The notes beneath the pieces are model-generated. The model was not told the origin of the DNA, ran no database searches, and saw nothing but the letters and a program-made list of their open reading frames with translations. The position numbers and the translations under genes are program-made. From positions 69,961,747 to 70,025,746 of the forward strand of contig NC_088784.1 in NCBI RefSeq assembly GCF_958450345.1: DNA of 64,000 nucleotides. The letters are read 5' to 3'. Shown here in pieces: positions 47,321 to 58,690 of this stretch (its first letter is position 1; each line of letters opens with the position of its first letter). The DNA comes from Calliphora vicina (taxonomy: Eukaryota > Arthropoda > Insecta > Diptera > Calliphoridae).

Positions 47321-47416
47321 GTTAATATAAGTAAATAAAAGTATATGTATATTAATAAAATAAAAAACAAATACAAATTTCTTATATATTTTTTTTGGAA
47401 TTCTGACCTTAACATT

Positions 47417-47470
47417 TATATTCTAGATCCTTATAGATAGTGGAGTTGATTTAGCGGCATCCATTTGACA
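47417..47470 (-). mobile_element. DINE-like internal fragment
   Basis: TATTCTAGATCCTTATAGAT AGTGGAGTTGATTTAGC corresponds to the segment beside the microsatellite of the other copies, in inverse orientation. No ends present. Confidence 0.45.
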
Positions 47471-48156
47471 GTGTGTTGGTTCAAAAAAAAATAGGCGGCT
47501 CTTTTTTTGTGACCAAAATTTTGTACACAAAAATTAACTTTTGTGAAACTCCAAGTTCTAAATGCACTAAATCTATAATAAATACTTTTTGAATTCTCTG
47601 CGTTAAAAGAATCTTCGCATTCGGTAAACGAAAATCTCCGCTTATTTAAAGAAACAGCAAATGTGTGCAATGTAAGATCTATAGTTGAGAGTAAAAATTA
47701 AATAATATTTTTTTATCGGCAACTTCTATTTTCAATTGTATGATGCTTAAAATTTGCAATTGTTTGCTTATATCTTGGGCACTATGTTCTGTTCATAGAC
47801 AATATATGCTTATTTATATATATATCAAAAGAAAGGTATTTCAAAAATCTTTCCATGTGGATTGTCTTTATCCAAAAATTGGAGAAATTGTAAAATTTCT
47901 ATCAAATACAAAGTAGGTGAAGCAAAAAACTCCAGAAAATAATTCTAATAAAATGGGAGATGAACAATCCGTTATCTGATGAAAATCAAGAGAAGAGAGC
48001 GAGAAGTAAAGAAGAGGGAGATCAGCGATAAGTTAAATAAGACTGGAATTCATTTTGCGAAATTCATCACAGTCTTTTAAATCGTTCGATTTCCATCACA
48101 AATCGGAATTTTATATTTTGATTTGCGAAACAATTTACATACATATTTGGAAATTA

Positions 48157-49454
48157 AGGAGTGAGATCGAAAAATTCTTAACATACATATATGTTTATAA
48201 AAAAGAAACCACTAAACTTACAGCTTTAATTTTTTTTTTATTTGATTAAAATTATTATTACAATTTACAAAAAAAATTATTTTTATAGTTTTAATCACTA
48301 GTGATGAAATTTTGAACCTTTTTCGGAAACCCTTCCATTAACGTTTTTATAGTGCTTTCTGTCACTTTGCTCGAACATGTAGTCCATCTCCGTTTAAAAT
48401 CTACCACACTTTTGGACACCTTTTTTGTACTCTTCAATTCTCTTTTAACAAGAGCCCAATATCTCTCCACTGGCCTTAGCTCCGGGCAGTTTGGAGGATT
48501 TGCCTCTCTTGGTACAAATACCACATTATTGTTCTTGTACCACTCAAGGGCTTGTTTGCCATAGTGACAGGATGCCAAGTCAGGCCAAAAATAAGTGGAC
48601 ACATTATGAAGTCTTATGAATGGAAGCAGCCTTTTTTGTAAACATTCCTTGATGTAAATTTCGGTATTTATAGAGCCCGTTGTAACAAATGAGTGGCTTC
48701 TTTTGCCGCAACTGCATATTGCTTGCCATACCAAGAACTTTCTGGGAAATTTTGTCTGCTTTTGGGTCCTAAACTTTTCTTCAACATTCCCTCGAGCATC
48801 AGCAACATAAAATTTTTGACCTGGAAGTTGCGAAAAATCTGCCAGAACATACGTTTCGTCATCCATTATGCAGCAAGAATATTTTTTTATAAAACTTGAC
48901 TTCAATTTCCGTGCTCTGTTTTTGGCCTCTAAATTTTTAGTAGCGTTCCTGTCAGGAACTTTTTGAGCCTTGTATGTTTTTAAACCTGCATTAGCTTTAA
49001 CTTTTCGTACCAAATAGTCCGAGCACTGAGCTAACCGGGCTGCTTTCCTACCGGATGTGTTGGGAGCTCTTTTGAAAATGCGTTCTATTTTTTTGGCTTT
49101 AGAAACATCATGTGGACCATTCCTTCTACCTGAACCAGGTTTTCTATCAACTGACAAGTTCTCCCGGTACTGTTTAATAACATTGGAAACAGTTTGACGG
49201 CAGACCTTTGTATGCTTGGCCAACTTTTTGTAAGACCAAGTTGGGTTTTGTTGAAAATATTTAATAATTTCAGTACGCACTTTTTTCTGGTCACTCATTT
49301 TAATCAGATTAACAAAAAAATTAATATAATTGACATTACACATAATAACTGACATGTTTTTCAAAGGTAACTTGATCAAAAAAAAATTCAAATAATACTT
49401 GGGTTAAAAAATGTAATGAAAAACGTGTGTTAAGAATTTTTCGATCTCACTCCT
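48157..49454 (-). mobile_element. Complete DD37E-type Tc1/mariner transposon
   Basis: A 25-bp terminal inverted repeat: AGGAGTGAGATCGAAAAATT.. from 48157 and ..AATTTTTCGATCTCACTCCT ending at 49454. TA lies on both sides (48155-48156 and 49455-49456). Total 1298 bp with one open transposase on the minus strand. Perfect termini and an unbroken frame suggest a recent insertion. It lies in the Pdk intron in opposite orientation. Confidence 0.92.
48291..49298 (-). CDS. DD37E transposase (intact frame)
   Basis: 335 aa from the start MSDQKKVRTEIIKYF at 49298. The frame is open upstream to 49391, but that extension is hydrophobic and atypical. Helix-turn-helix at about 8-45 (WSYKKLAKHTKVCRQTVSNV), a GSGRRN hinge near 57, second HTH at about 70-105. 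Catalytic acids: D147 in IMDDETYVLADF, D240 in YFWPDLASCHYG, E278 in CPELRPVERYWA. Thirty-seven residues separate the last two, the spacing of the DD37E group first described in mosquitoes (ITmD37E). No internal stop. Confidence 0.9.
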   Translation of the reverse strand: MSDQKKVRTEIIKYFQQNPTWSYKKLAKHTKVCRQTVSNVIKQYRENLSVDRKPGSGRRNGPHDVSKAKKIERIFKRAPNTSGRKAARLAQCSDYLVRKVKANAGLKTYKAQKVPDRNATKNLEAKNRARKLKSSFIKKYSCCIMDDETYVLADFSQLPGQKFYVADARGNVEEKFRTQKQTKFPRKFLVWQAICSCGKRSHSFVTTGSINTEIYIKECLQKRLLPFIRLHNVSTYFWPDLASCHYGKQALEWYKNNNVVFVPREANPPNCPELRPVERYWALVKRELKSTKKVSKSVVDFKRRWTTCSSKVTESTIKTLMEGFPKKVQNFITSD

Positions 49455-49456
49455 TA

Positions 49457-50630
49457 TTATAAAATTACAGTTTTATGCATATTTAGTGACATGTATGCAT
49501 TTTTACAAGCGGAACAAAAGCATAGTATAACGAAATTATTAAAATTGAAATTTATACCATACCGGAATTTGTTAACAACATCTGTCTTATTTTTGTTTTT
49601 TATAAATTTTAATCATTAACGTTTTTGTTTTCATACATTAATTATACAAAAACAGCAATAAATTATATACTTTTTTCAATTATATGCTCAATATTCATTA
49701 CAATACTTAAATTTAAATGTTGTTTAATTATTCAATACATAGTATATCAAAATGAGAAATGGTGTAACTGATAACTTATATGTGTTGTTATTTATTACAC
49801 TGTGAGCTAATGAAGTATTTTGTTTGTCGTTTCATTAAACAAATACTAGTAACATGCCTATCATTGTAACAATTATTTACGACTTTTCATTTCACTCAGT
49901 AACAAATTGTTTTTTATTAATTATTTTTAGTAATACGTACATATATATAATTTCTAATGGTTATTGCTATTACTTAATATTTTTCTAATTTGCAAAGTGA
50001 AGTAATCACTTTATTTTTTTAATAACAATAATAATATTGAATTGTTTATAATATAAAGTAGATTGTACATTGTATTTGCTATTGCAATCAATATCCATTT
50101 TAATCAGTGTTTTGTTTTTTATTTGTTTTTGTATATAAAAGACTAGTAACTTATCAGTTAAATGATTAAGAATTTGTTTTATCACCTGCGTTACTAAACC
50201 TAAATAAATAAATGTAATAACCTGCATACTTTGAGAAAAAAGGTGATAAATATTAACACGTTTTACAATGTTAACAAATTTTACAATGTGTGAAAAAACA
50301 ATGGCTGTATATGTACTATTTTTGTAATTCTTTACAAAATGTTGGAACAGTTGGTAACAGGTTTAAAACTTGTAAAGAATCTGACAGGGAATTGATGAGT
50401 TGACTGTACATTTTCATTTAAAAATCATTGTTATATAACCTTACACATCTATAGATATATATCAATTAATATTCATATCGAGGGACTATATTCAAAACCC
50501 GCTATCTTTAAAAGCACAAGTATTCAGGAGAGCAAAAAATCTGTTTATTTAAAATTATTTAAAGATAGCATGGTCCATTTTAGCATGATTTATTGATATT
50601 TTTAGCTTTTGTTTTGAAACATTTGTACAA
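49457..50630. other. AT-rich intron DNA, no feature recognised
   Basis: No protein-like frame, inverted repeat or known repeat signature was noticed apart from simple AT-rich sequence. Confidence 0.4.
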
Positions 50631-50639
50631 TATAAAGTT

Positions 50640-51670
50640 ATGTATTGGCCATTGGATTCCCAGCCCAAAGAACTGCTCCTCTTTTGAGGCCAAGAACGAA
50701 TTGAGCCAATCCGGGTTGTCATAGAATCCAATCATTGTCGGAATCGATTTTGAAAACCACAGACAAAGTACATTGGTCTTCCGAAATCGAAAGTTATCGG
50801 TTTTATATTCGATCTAGAATTAAATTCTTTATCGATTAAACAAAAAATTGATTGGATTCTATGACAACCCCGAAGTGAAGAACGCTCTTTCTGGGACACC
50901 GGGGCAAGGTGTCTCAAAATATTTTTTTAACAGGTATTGCAACATGTGGCCTAGCGTTGTCATGATGGAATATTACGGTTTCATGTCTGGCCGCATATTC
51001 TGGGTGTTTTTCGGTCAATGCTCGCTTCAAACGAATCATTTGTGTTCGGTATAGGTTCCCTCATAATATTTCAGCAGCTCATAACAGATAGGACCCTTTT
51101 GGTCCCACTAAATACAGAGCATTACCTTATCGCCCTGGATATTTGGCTTTGGTGTCGAATCGGCTGGTTGGTCGGGCTTCACATACGACCTCTTACGCTT
51201 CGGGATATTGTAATGGATCCATTTTTCATCGCAAGTAATGATTCAGTGCAAAAATTATTTTCTTTTATAGCGTTGAAGCAGCATTTCAGGCTCTTTTAAG
51301 GTTTCTCAGCTTCAATTCGATTGGTACCCAATTTCCCTGCTTTGGGATGAATCCTGCTGCTTGCAAACGTTCTGAAATTGCTGATTGAGTAGCTCCGAAT
51401 GATTTTGCAAGCTCTTGTTGTGTTTGAAAACAATATTCATGGAGTAATGTATCTAATTCTTGGTCTTCAAACTTGTTTGGCTGGCCTGGGCGATCTTTAT
51501 CTTCCGTATCAAAATCACACATCTGAACAAACCATCTCTCGCACGTTGAAACCGTTGAAACACATTCACCATAAGCTTCGGTGAGCAATCGTTGTGCTTC
51601 AGCAGGACTTTTTTTTTTCAAATTAAAGAAGTAAAGCAAAACTTCCCGCATATGACGCTTTGTTGCCACA
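50640..51670 (-). pseudogene. Mariner (DD34D-type) transposase relic, split by a MITE
   Basis: N-terminal frame 51286-51669 (127 aa, open): RHMREVLLYFFNLKKKSPAE, HTH region QQELAKSFGATQSAISERLQ. After a frameshift: RIITCDEKWIHYNIPKRKRS (first Asp), then IWWDQKGPICYELL, and HHDNARPHVAIPVKKYFETP (second Asp). The third-Asp region (YSPDLAPSDYH) is missing. Beyond the inserted MITE the C-terminus resumes as WLNSFLASKEEQFFGLGIQW at about 50650-50710. The N-terminal frame alone could encode a DNA-binding fragment. Confidence 0.8.
50713..50870. mobile_element. 158-bp MITE inside the mariner relic
   Basis: A perfect 22-bp inverted repeat: GGGTTGTCATAGAATCCAAT.. at 50713-50734 and ..ATTGGATTCTATGACAACCC at 50849-50870. 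It sits exactly where the mariner reading breaks between the second catalytic region and the C-terminus. Core contains ATCGATTTT and TTCGATCTAGAATT pairs. Confidence 0.75.
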
Positions 51671-51679
51671 CTCTAACTC

Positions 51680-52292
51680 AATAACTAAGTGAGAATAAAT
51701 GACATATAAGTTATTAAAAACAAAAACCGCGTTCAAAAGATACGCCATCTATTGTAAATCCCGAATTTTTATACACCCAATAATTAAAATGTTCATATTT
51801 CCAAAATGTTTTAATCGCTATGATAATACTCAAATATGGTATTATCATTGCGATTAAAACCTTTTGGAAGACTAGATAATTTTTATTATCATACGCAGTA
51901 TTTAATATGAATTATTTCATTAACTTTAGTCTTATCATGTTTAACTGCAATAACAGCATCTACTGAGCATCCCTTTAATATAAGTTTGCCACTTAACAAT
52001 TGCATGTTACAATTTGATTTACAACTAAGAAGAATTATAATAAAAAAAGGATATTATTCTGTTTGAATTGTACTCACAGACATTTGCCCAGATTATTGTT
52101 TATACAATTCCCTATTGTTTTACTATTTTCTTTTGTTTTAACACACACAGTTTGCTGAGCAGATATGGGTATTTGGTTTTTAATCAACTTTTCGATGCCT
52201 ACATATATACCTACAATGTTGGATAAAATGATAGATATGAGAAAATATTTAAAAAAAAATTTAAAATGTATTAGCTACTGGCATCTTTGGTA
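51680..52292. other. Intron DNA with one short inverted pair
   Basis: Around 51800-51900, TTTCCAAAATGTTTTAATCG and CGATTAAAACCTTTTGGAAG with TATGATAATACT/ATGGTATTATCATTG form an imperfect inverted pair (51801-51872), perhaps a MITE core. No gene seen. Confidence 0.4.
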
Positions 52293-53645
52293 CATAGGTA
52301 GGGTTAGGTTTCCAGGCAGCCGCGAAGTGAAGATAGAATAGCAGCTCACATGGGTCCAGGCAATAGGTCCCTTTGTGTTACCTGAAAGTAGAAAGACAGA
52401 AAAGGAGGGCAAATAGAAATGAAAAGAGAGAAGGGGACAGTCAGATGTGATTGAAAGATTGAAAAGTTAAGAGGAAGTTGTCCGAAGAAAGAGAGAGGAG
52501 AGGAGATTTTTAATTGCATATCATTGAGTCGGCGGTTATTATGTCACTCTTAAGGAGATCCCCATGTCTGGTATTTTTAACCAATTACCATAAAGAATAG
52601 ACATAGAACGGAAACTCTCCTGTCAAAGACCTAACTCAGTTGTCAAAAACCTAAGAGGTGAGAATATATTAGTAGAAAAAACTATGTGAGTAATATTATA
52701 TGTGAGTATTATACGAATATCCCTGTCTGATATCTTGTTATAACTGAGCCAGTTAGCCGCCCTTTTAATGACTGATATTTCAGCCTGAATAATGCTACAT
52801 CTATTTGGAAGTCTAAAAGATAACATAGTTTCGAATTCCTGAAAGCAGACACCTGCGCCAACTCGATCTCCCTTCCTAGAACCGTCCGTATAGACTGAGA
52901 GACCCGTTGTGTCATGTAAAGGACCGTCCATTACTTTCGTATTGTATGAAATTGAGAAACCGGAATTCCTCGCCATGAAGGGCCTAGAAATGCAGTAATC
53001 GATATTATCCGGACGATTCTGAATGCTATCTAATATACTGGCGTGACCGTATGGAGCATGTTTCCACGCCCCAATCGCGTTTAGCCTAAAGGCCGAGGTA
53101 AATTCCATTTTTCATGCCATTAGATCCACAGTGATCCAATTCAATATAGTAAAGAGCGACTTTGTTGTAGTCGTTCTTAGAGCTCCAGTTATCAGAATTG
53201 CAATTATTCTTTAAACTCTCTCGATAATGTCGGCTTAATGACCGTAACAAACTGGGGTCTAATATTCCACTGCGTACATATGTCCTTCTTACAGACATAC
53301 ATAGCCGTCAAGGCTTTTGATGTCCTTGAAAGGGTATTGGGTTTCCAGGATAGTTTACTATCCAGAATAACTCCTAATCTTGTACTCGGTTTTTGGTTAA
53401 CACTGATTCCACTGTCTGTACTCCACCGACTTAGTACACTGAGTGCATATTCCAAGCGTTGTGATATCGTGCCCAAGTGGATCCCAGAGACTGTCACTGC
53501 GACTTCATGCGCGTAGGCAACAGTTTTATAACCCATGAGATCCAATTTCCTGAACAGAAAATTTATGGCCAGATTCCACAGAAGTGGTGATAAGACGCCT
53601 CTCTGAGGCGTACCCCTGTATTTCTTATATAGATACATTTGATGT
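52293..53645 (-). pseudogene. Non-LTR retrotransposon relic (RT and RNase H remains)
   Basis: Reverse transcriptase remains at 53204-53638: YRGTPQRGVLSPLLWNLAIN then GYKTVAYAHEVAVTVSG. The catalytic YADD box is changed to YAHE and the normal G-G-V is R-G-V, so it is inactive. RNase H-like remains at 52740-52990: TGLSVYTDGSRKGDRVGAGV CFQEFE with its first Asp (YTDGS) intact. The 3' end carries the CCTGGAAACCTAACC tail. A family A MITE fragment (52593-52692) interrupts it. RNase H and tail suggest the R1/LOA/I-like range of clades. Confidence 0.75.
52593..52692 (+). mobile_element. MITE family A, truncated copy 3
   Basis: GAATAGACATAGAACGGAAA followed by CTCTCCTGTCAAAGACCTAA and the GGTGAGAATATATTAGTA segment correspond to the left half of 11203-11388; the right half is missing. 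Confidence 0.65.
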
Positions 53646-53981
53646 GTTATAATTTTGATCTACTTTTATTTTGCCCAAAATATCAAGTTTTGTGGATATG
53701 TCAACCTTTAATTTAATTTAAACTAACATACAACTTTGACCTACTTGCAAGAAAATAGTGATAATTACATCTGCCTTTTATTCTTTAAAACTCAAATCAA
53801 CAAATGGCGCGAAAATTAAATCTTGTGTAAATTTTGTGCCACCCTTTATCTCTTCTAAATCTATATGGAATAAATAAACATTCTAGATTCATTTGTGAAT
53901 GTATGTCTGAATCTGTGTTGTCATTTTCAATATCAAACGTCTTTATACAATGTTTTTTATTTGAATGTACAATTTTATGTA
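53646..53981. other. Intron DNA, no feature recognised
   Basis: AT-rich DNA without a protein-like frame or inverted repeat that I could recognise. Confidence 0.35.
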
Positions 53982-54194
53982 CAGAGATGTAAAAGAATGA
54001 TTAATTTTTTAATGAATCTTTGAATTTATTAAAATTTTAATTCAATTCTTTTTTGGAATGAAACTAATTCATTCAATAATTTCAATTAATGATGAATTCA
54101 TTGAAATTGTAATTCAATTCATATTTTGTGAATAATGAATGGCATTAAAATATGTTTAATTAAATTGAATATGAATCAATTATTTACAGCTCTG
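53982..54194. mobile_element. 213-bp hAT-like MITE
   Basis: CAGAGATGTAAA at the left and TTTACAGCTCTG at the right are inverted with one mismatch. The interior is made of ATTCAATT-type repeats like the H2 family. The flanking 8-mers (TTTATGTA, ATATGCAT) do not match, so the duplication is lost or the ends are misjudged. Confidence 0.5.
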
Positions 54195-54774
54195 ATATGC
54201 ATGAATGTATATAAATATGGAGCTTGTTTTGTGTTTATTTTATTGTTTATTTGTTTTGTTTTTCTCTGCCTTATTTTCTCGCTTTGTTATTATTAAAGCG
54301 GAAGCTTTATTTAACTGCCTGTACAATCGTCATGTTCATATTCGTAAACAAAAAAAACTTTGTTTTTAAACTAATAAAGAATTGAAATTTTGAGTAGGAC
54401 GAGAGAGGGATAGGGAGAGTGAGAGAGATAGTGTATGAGACAAATCCCATTTATTTTCTGACATTTTATTTGTACACATTGACAATATTACAGTAATTTT
54501 ATATTTTATTTAAACATTTCTTTGATCACGTATCACTCAGTCAAAATGCAGCTGTAATTTGTATATTTGTTACAAGAGTTTGTACATCATCACTTAAAAT
54601 GAAAAAAAACCTAACTGCTAAAGAGTGAGTCAGAAGAAAACTTATACACACTATTCCAACCAAAACTTATCCTTGGTCCAACAAATTATTACTTATTTTT
54701 ATAATCATGTTAGCTTTTAAAAATGTGTCAGATATTATCTTTTCTAAATAATTTTCAACTGTAATTTCGATCAA

Positions 54775-55245
54775 AAGAATTCGAACAACTCTTTCGAAGA
54801 GCACAGAACACTTCTATCAGAAAAGCAGCTCGTAAAGTTAAATGCTCTGATCCTTTTGTGCACAGAGCCAAAGCTAATGTTGGGTTGAAGTCGTATAAAG
54901 TACAGAAACTTCCAGAAGCAAAAGAACTATCGTAAAAATTGAGGTAAAATTTTATAAAAAAAATACACCTTTTGCATGATGGATGATGAAACTTATTTAC
55001 TGGCAGACTTTTGACAAATTCCGGGTCAAGATATTTATGTGGCTGATGGAATATTCAAGAACAATACCGGACAAAAAACAAACAAAATTCTCCAAGAAGT
55101 TTCTTGTGAGGCAAGCCATTTGCAGTTGTGGCAAAAGAAGCGAAATATTCGTGACATTAGACAAGGTAAACACAGAAATGTATATTACGGAGTGTCTACA
55201 AAAATTTTTTTTAACTCTTAAAAAAGAGCCTTCATTCTTGAATAA
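54775..55245 (+). pseudogene. DD37E transposase relic
   Basis: Broken frames read RTLLSEKQLVK-like (matching RAPNTSGRKAARL), KANVGLKSYKVQKLPE, then FCMMDDETYLLADF with both Asp residues, IPGQDIYVADGI and KKFLVRQAICSCGKRSEIFV. These follow the intact copy at 48.3-49.3 kb block by block but differ at many residues and carry stops. It is therefore an older relative, not a recent duplicate. Confidence 0.8.
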
Positions 55246-55809
55246 ATATACGTATTTTTGAGAATTTTTATATTGAACGTTTTAAGTTTTATTTAACATA
55301 ATACAAGTATAAGTTTTTTTAGGCACACTCTTTAACATTTCAATTATTTTTCTAGGGTAATTTTATCAATATGTATTTTGTATGTATTATTGAAATGTTA
55401 CTTAGGCTATTTTGCACGTTATGTGACTGAATTCGTACTCGTTCATGCATCATGTGGCATCATCATTATTACTAGAATATGTGTGATGTTGAGTAGATTC
55501 AAGGACGTTTCAAAGTCAAATAAACACATGCTTCCGCAGTCATCAGGAAACTTCCATTGTACGACACACTCGAAGCAACAACGTATACACACTTTATACA
55601 CACTTGTTTTGTTTGGCCAAAATTGAAAAAGCAGGAAACAACCCTCTGCTGTATGGTGTTACTTTAAAAGAAATGACACGTTTTTGTGGTACAATAACGA
55701 AAGAAGGACAAATTAAAAATTTGTATTAACTTAGCTTTTATGACGAGTAAAACAATTTGGGTTTTCTTTTGAGAAACACCTTTACTCCTTTTTTTGTCAA
55801 TTACAGTTT

Positions 55810-57230
55810 TTGTTTAGAATGGTGTTATACATAATACACATAAACTTGGAGACTCTCTGTCCCTCCAAAAAATCAAAATAATTCCTCTACCATACGTACA
55901 CAAACATCTACAATAAAGCTTTCCTAATCCCCTAGTGAAGCAAAATATATCTTCTAACTTGGAGTCAACGATATCCAGTAGCAGTCTGGCACCTGCTGTG
56001 TTAATACTGGACCACAAAGACCTTGACACTTTGCAGTCGTCTCTACCCATCCAGGATTGGTTGGAAATAATTTTCTCCATTGTAAGCTCATTCGCAATTT
56101 CATTGCCTATATCATTGTTCCTTAGTAGCCAACACAGTCTGAGTTGGTTGCCTTACATGGTGGACAGCTGCACTCAAGTAATCGGTGAAAAACTAGATCA
56201 AGTCCGAATGCTAGTGAAAGGCGAACTAGATCCAACTTGTCACATTCATGAGTTTGATTCACAGTCTGGTAGTCGATGTCTCAAATAGATCATTCAACTT
56301 ATGCATGTTCAGAAACCAGTGTTTCTATAAATGTAGAGGCGGAGGACTAGAACTGTCCCCTTATTTCCGATATCCAAGCAACTGCGACACTAATTGTTGC
56401 AGGGAAGTCCGAGTCTCCTTGCATGCTTATTGATCGTTAAGTGATTCGTTTCCATGTAGCGCCACCTATTGTCAGCCTCATGAAGGAAGTGTGTGAAGAT
56501 AGTTCCAACCGGTATTACAGCAGATACCGCATCGGAGAGATTTAAAGCTGATCCTTTTCTGGTCAGCTCAACACAGTAGTAGTCTTTTTTCAACTGGAAA
56601 AACTGGAACATTCCCGCCTGGAAGAAATAACTTTGAACATCCTATCCTATGTAAGCAGAGGTTTGATACGTTCTGGATTTCCAACATCCAGTGGTAGATA
56701 ATCTCACTGCCCTGCTGGCGGAAAATAGGTAGAGATCTTTTGGAGTTAGGTGCAAATGTTGTTCAGAGCCTCTGAAGGACTAGTGCGTGGTGTACTTAGT
56801 GTGACAACGATGCAAGCAGATCTCAGAATTTTGTACAATTGGTCCACGTCATGTTTCCTTTTTGTTGTCGTCCACCAAACTAGAGATCCAAAAGTCTGTA
56901 ATGGACGTATTATAGCGGTATATATCCACTCAATCCGACTTTAGCACCGAACATTTTGCGGTATGTGTAGCAGACAATCGTGGACCTCTGTGTTGTACGT
57001 TCAGTTTCCATAATTATTTCGATTTCAGAGTACCCAACGCAGTCTTACTTCAACGTGTTCCATCAAAATATTCACACGACTCTCTTGCAGTCATGTGACA
57101 TTCCCCTATACAAGATCTTAAACCTCCGAAACTGCCAGACTATATGCAGAAGTGTACAGTGTTCTTCTCCACTATGTAGATATCAGAACCGGTATATCTG
57201 GTTTAATCCTTCAGTTTAGTCTTTTGAAAA
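55810..57230 (-). pseudogene. Non-LTR retrotransposon ORF2 3' part, decayed
   Basis: Minus frames give SGLVWWTTTKRKHDVDQLYK ILRSACIVVTLSTPRTSPSE ALNNI (57000-56750), the conserved block after the RT domain. They continue with INKHARRLGLPCNN..CRSC (about 56380-56450), a CCHC-like stretch, and WMGRDDCKVSRSLW before it in the usual order partly rearranged (56030). Stops and shifts are everywhere. The clade has an RNase H; I cannot narrow it down. Confidence 0.6.
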
Positions 57231-58500
57231 TAGAGCGGATACTTAAGAAAACTCCTTCTTATATAATAAGAAAAATAATATTAAAATCTATAACCTTTGA
57301 GGATGGCTGTGATTCCCATATAAATTAACACCTCTTGAATAAAAATTCTTTATTTTTCATTTCCATTTTCATTTATATATTTTCCGTTTGGCCTACTTAC
57401 TACCATCTATATGAAAACTACAAATACGGTACAATCCACTCGAATAAATTGAATTCCATTCATTTCTATTAAAATCATTTTCTTTCTCTTTTCCAATATC
57501 GTTAACGCTCATAAACAATAGTACGAACATACATATTTATGTATATGAACATAAATAGGTACATATGTATTATATAGTATACATATGTATATAGTAAGTA
57601 TGTATTTTATGTACCGGCCGGTTGACAAACATTTGTTCTCTATAATGGGGATTGTATTATGCGTTTACACTGATGTTTGTAACGACAAAAAATAATGTCA
57701 GCTTAAAGTGACTCAGAATCACTTTGTGAAGCGAGTCTGTCTCCTTTGGCTTATCTTTTGGACAAAGCTCGACTCATGATCGCTGTACCAAATCCTGCAA
57801 GATCGGATCATAATTGATAGTAGCATCTTAACGATTGAAAATCTCTTGAAAATTTTGATGTGTCGATTAAATTCGATACAAATAAGTTTCTTGTAAGCAG
57901 AAATTATTCTGCTGAATTCGGTGAGGATCGTTCCATAACTGATCTTAGACGCTTTAACGATTAGGAAAAAAGCTTGAAAATTAATTTTATTACAAATATT
58001 GCTGTATACTTGTTGCAACTGTAGGATATAATATGGTCGGACATGCGTGACTATATTTTTTAGGATTACTATACAATGTAGTTTTAGTCATGAGATACAT
58101 AAATATATTAAAGAAGATGTTTTCGATTAACTACGTCAGCAAATGATTTTATTTTTTTTTGCGTTTCATACCAATTTTGTTTTTGTTTTTATTTTTGAAC
58201 TTCGCGCGTGTTATTTAATATATAAAATGATTTAACGAGAGTTGTTTGATAAGTCAATATGTAATATATTAATTTTAATATGACAATCCAAATTCTAGTT
58301 ATATTTACCTAGTAGAGTAACGGAGAAAACAGTGACTTGGGGCCGTATTACCGTATTCGTGATAGAATAAGTTTTCATACCGAAATGTCATAATCTCAAA
58401 TAAGAAAATTAAGATAAATTTTACTCGATCACGAATGCAGGAATCGAAGACAGATAGACAGACTAGCTAACAACTAACCTTATTCTGATTTTTATTTTGT
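57231..58500. other. Intron DNA with weak repeats
   Basis: The 99-codon minus frame 57719-58018 has no domain and is probably chance. At 58335-58435 TATTCGTGAT..ATCACGAAT forms a weak inverted pair. (TACATATG)-type simple sequence occurs at 57530-57600. Confidence 0.35.
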
Positions 58501-58507
58501 TTGCAAA

Positions 58508-58690
58508 TTTGTTATACACAAGATTTTATACAAAAAACACTGTTATACTGAAGATTTTCTTTAAAAAAAACACACTGTTATATTCTACAGAAAATCTTGT
58601 GTATAATAAATTGTCCATAAAAATCCATAGAAAATCTTGTGTATAACAGCTGGTAATCTGTTATACACAAGATTTTCTATGGAAAATGCT
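58508..58690. repeat. Cluster of inverted repeats with a perfect 26-bp hairpin
   Basis: TCCATAGAAAATCTTGTGTA.. at 58624-58649 is perfectly mirrored at 58658-58683 across an 8-nt loop (CTGGTAAT). Two further partial copies of the same arm lie just upstream (GTTATACACAAGATTTTATA at 58510; GAAAATCTTGTGTATAATAA at 58590), in alternating orientation. Confidence 0.9.

Noticed and set aside
54983..55261. 92-codon frame at the DD37E relic as a functional short transposase
   Set aside because: It starts in the middle of the catalytic domain and the flanking frames have stops; it is only a surviving piece.
57719..58018. 99-codon minus-strand frame
   Set aside because: No domain, no splice or promoter context, and composition like the surrounding intron.
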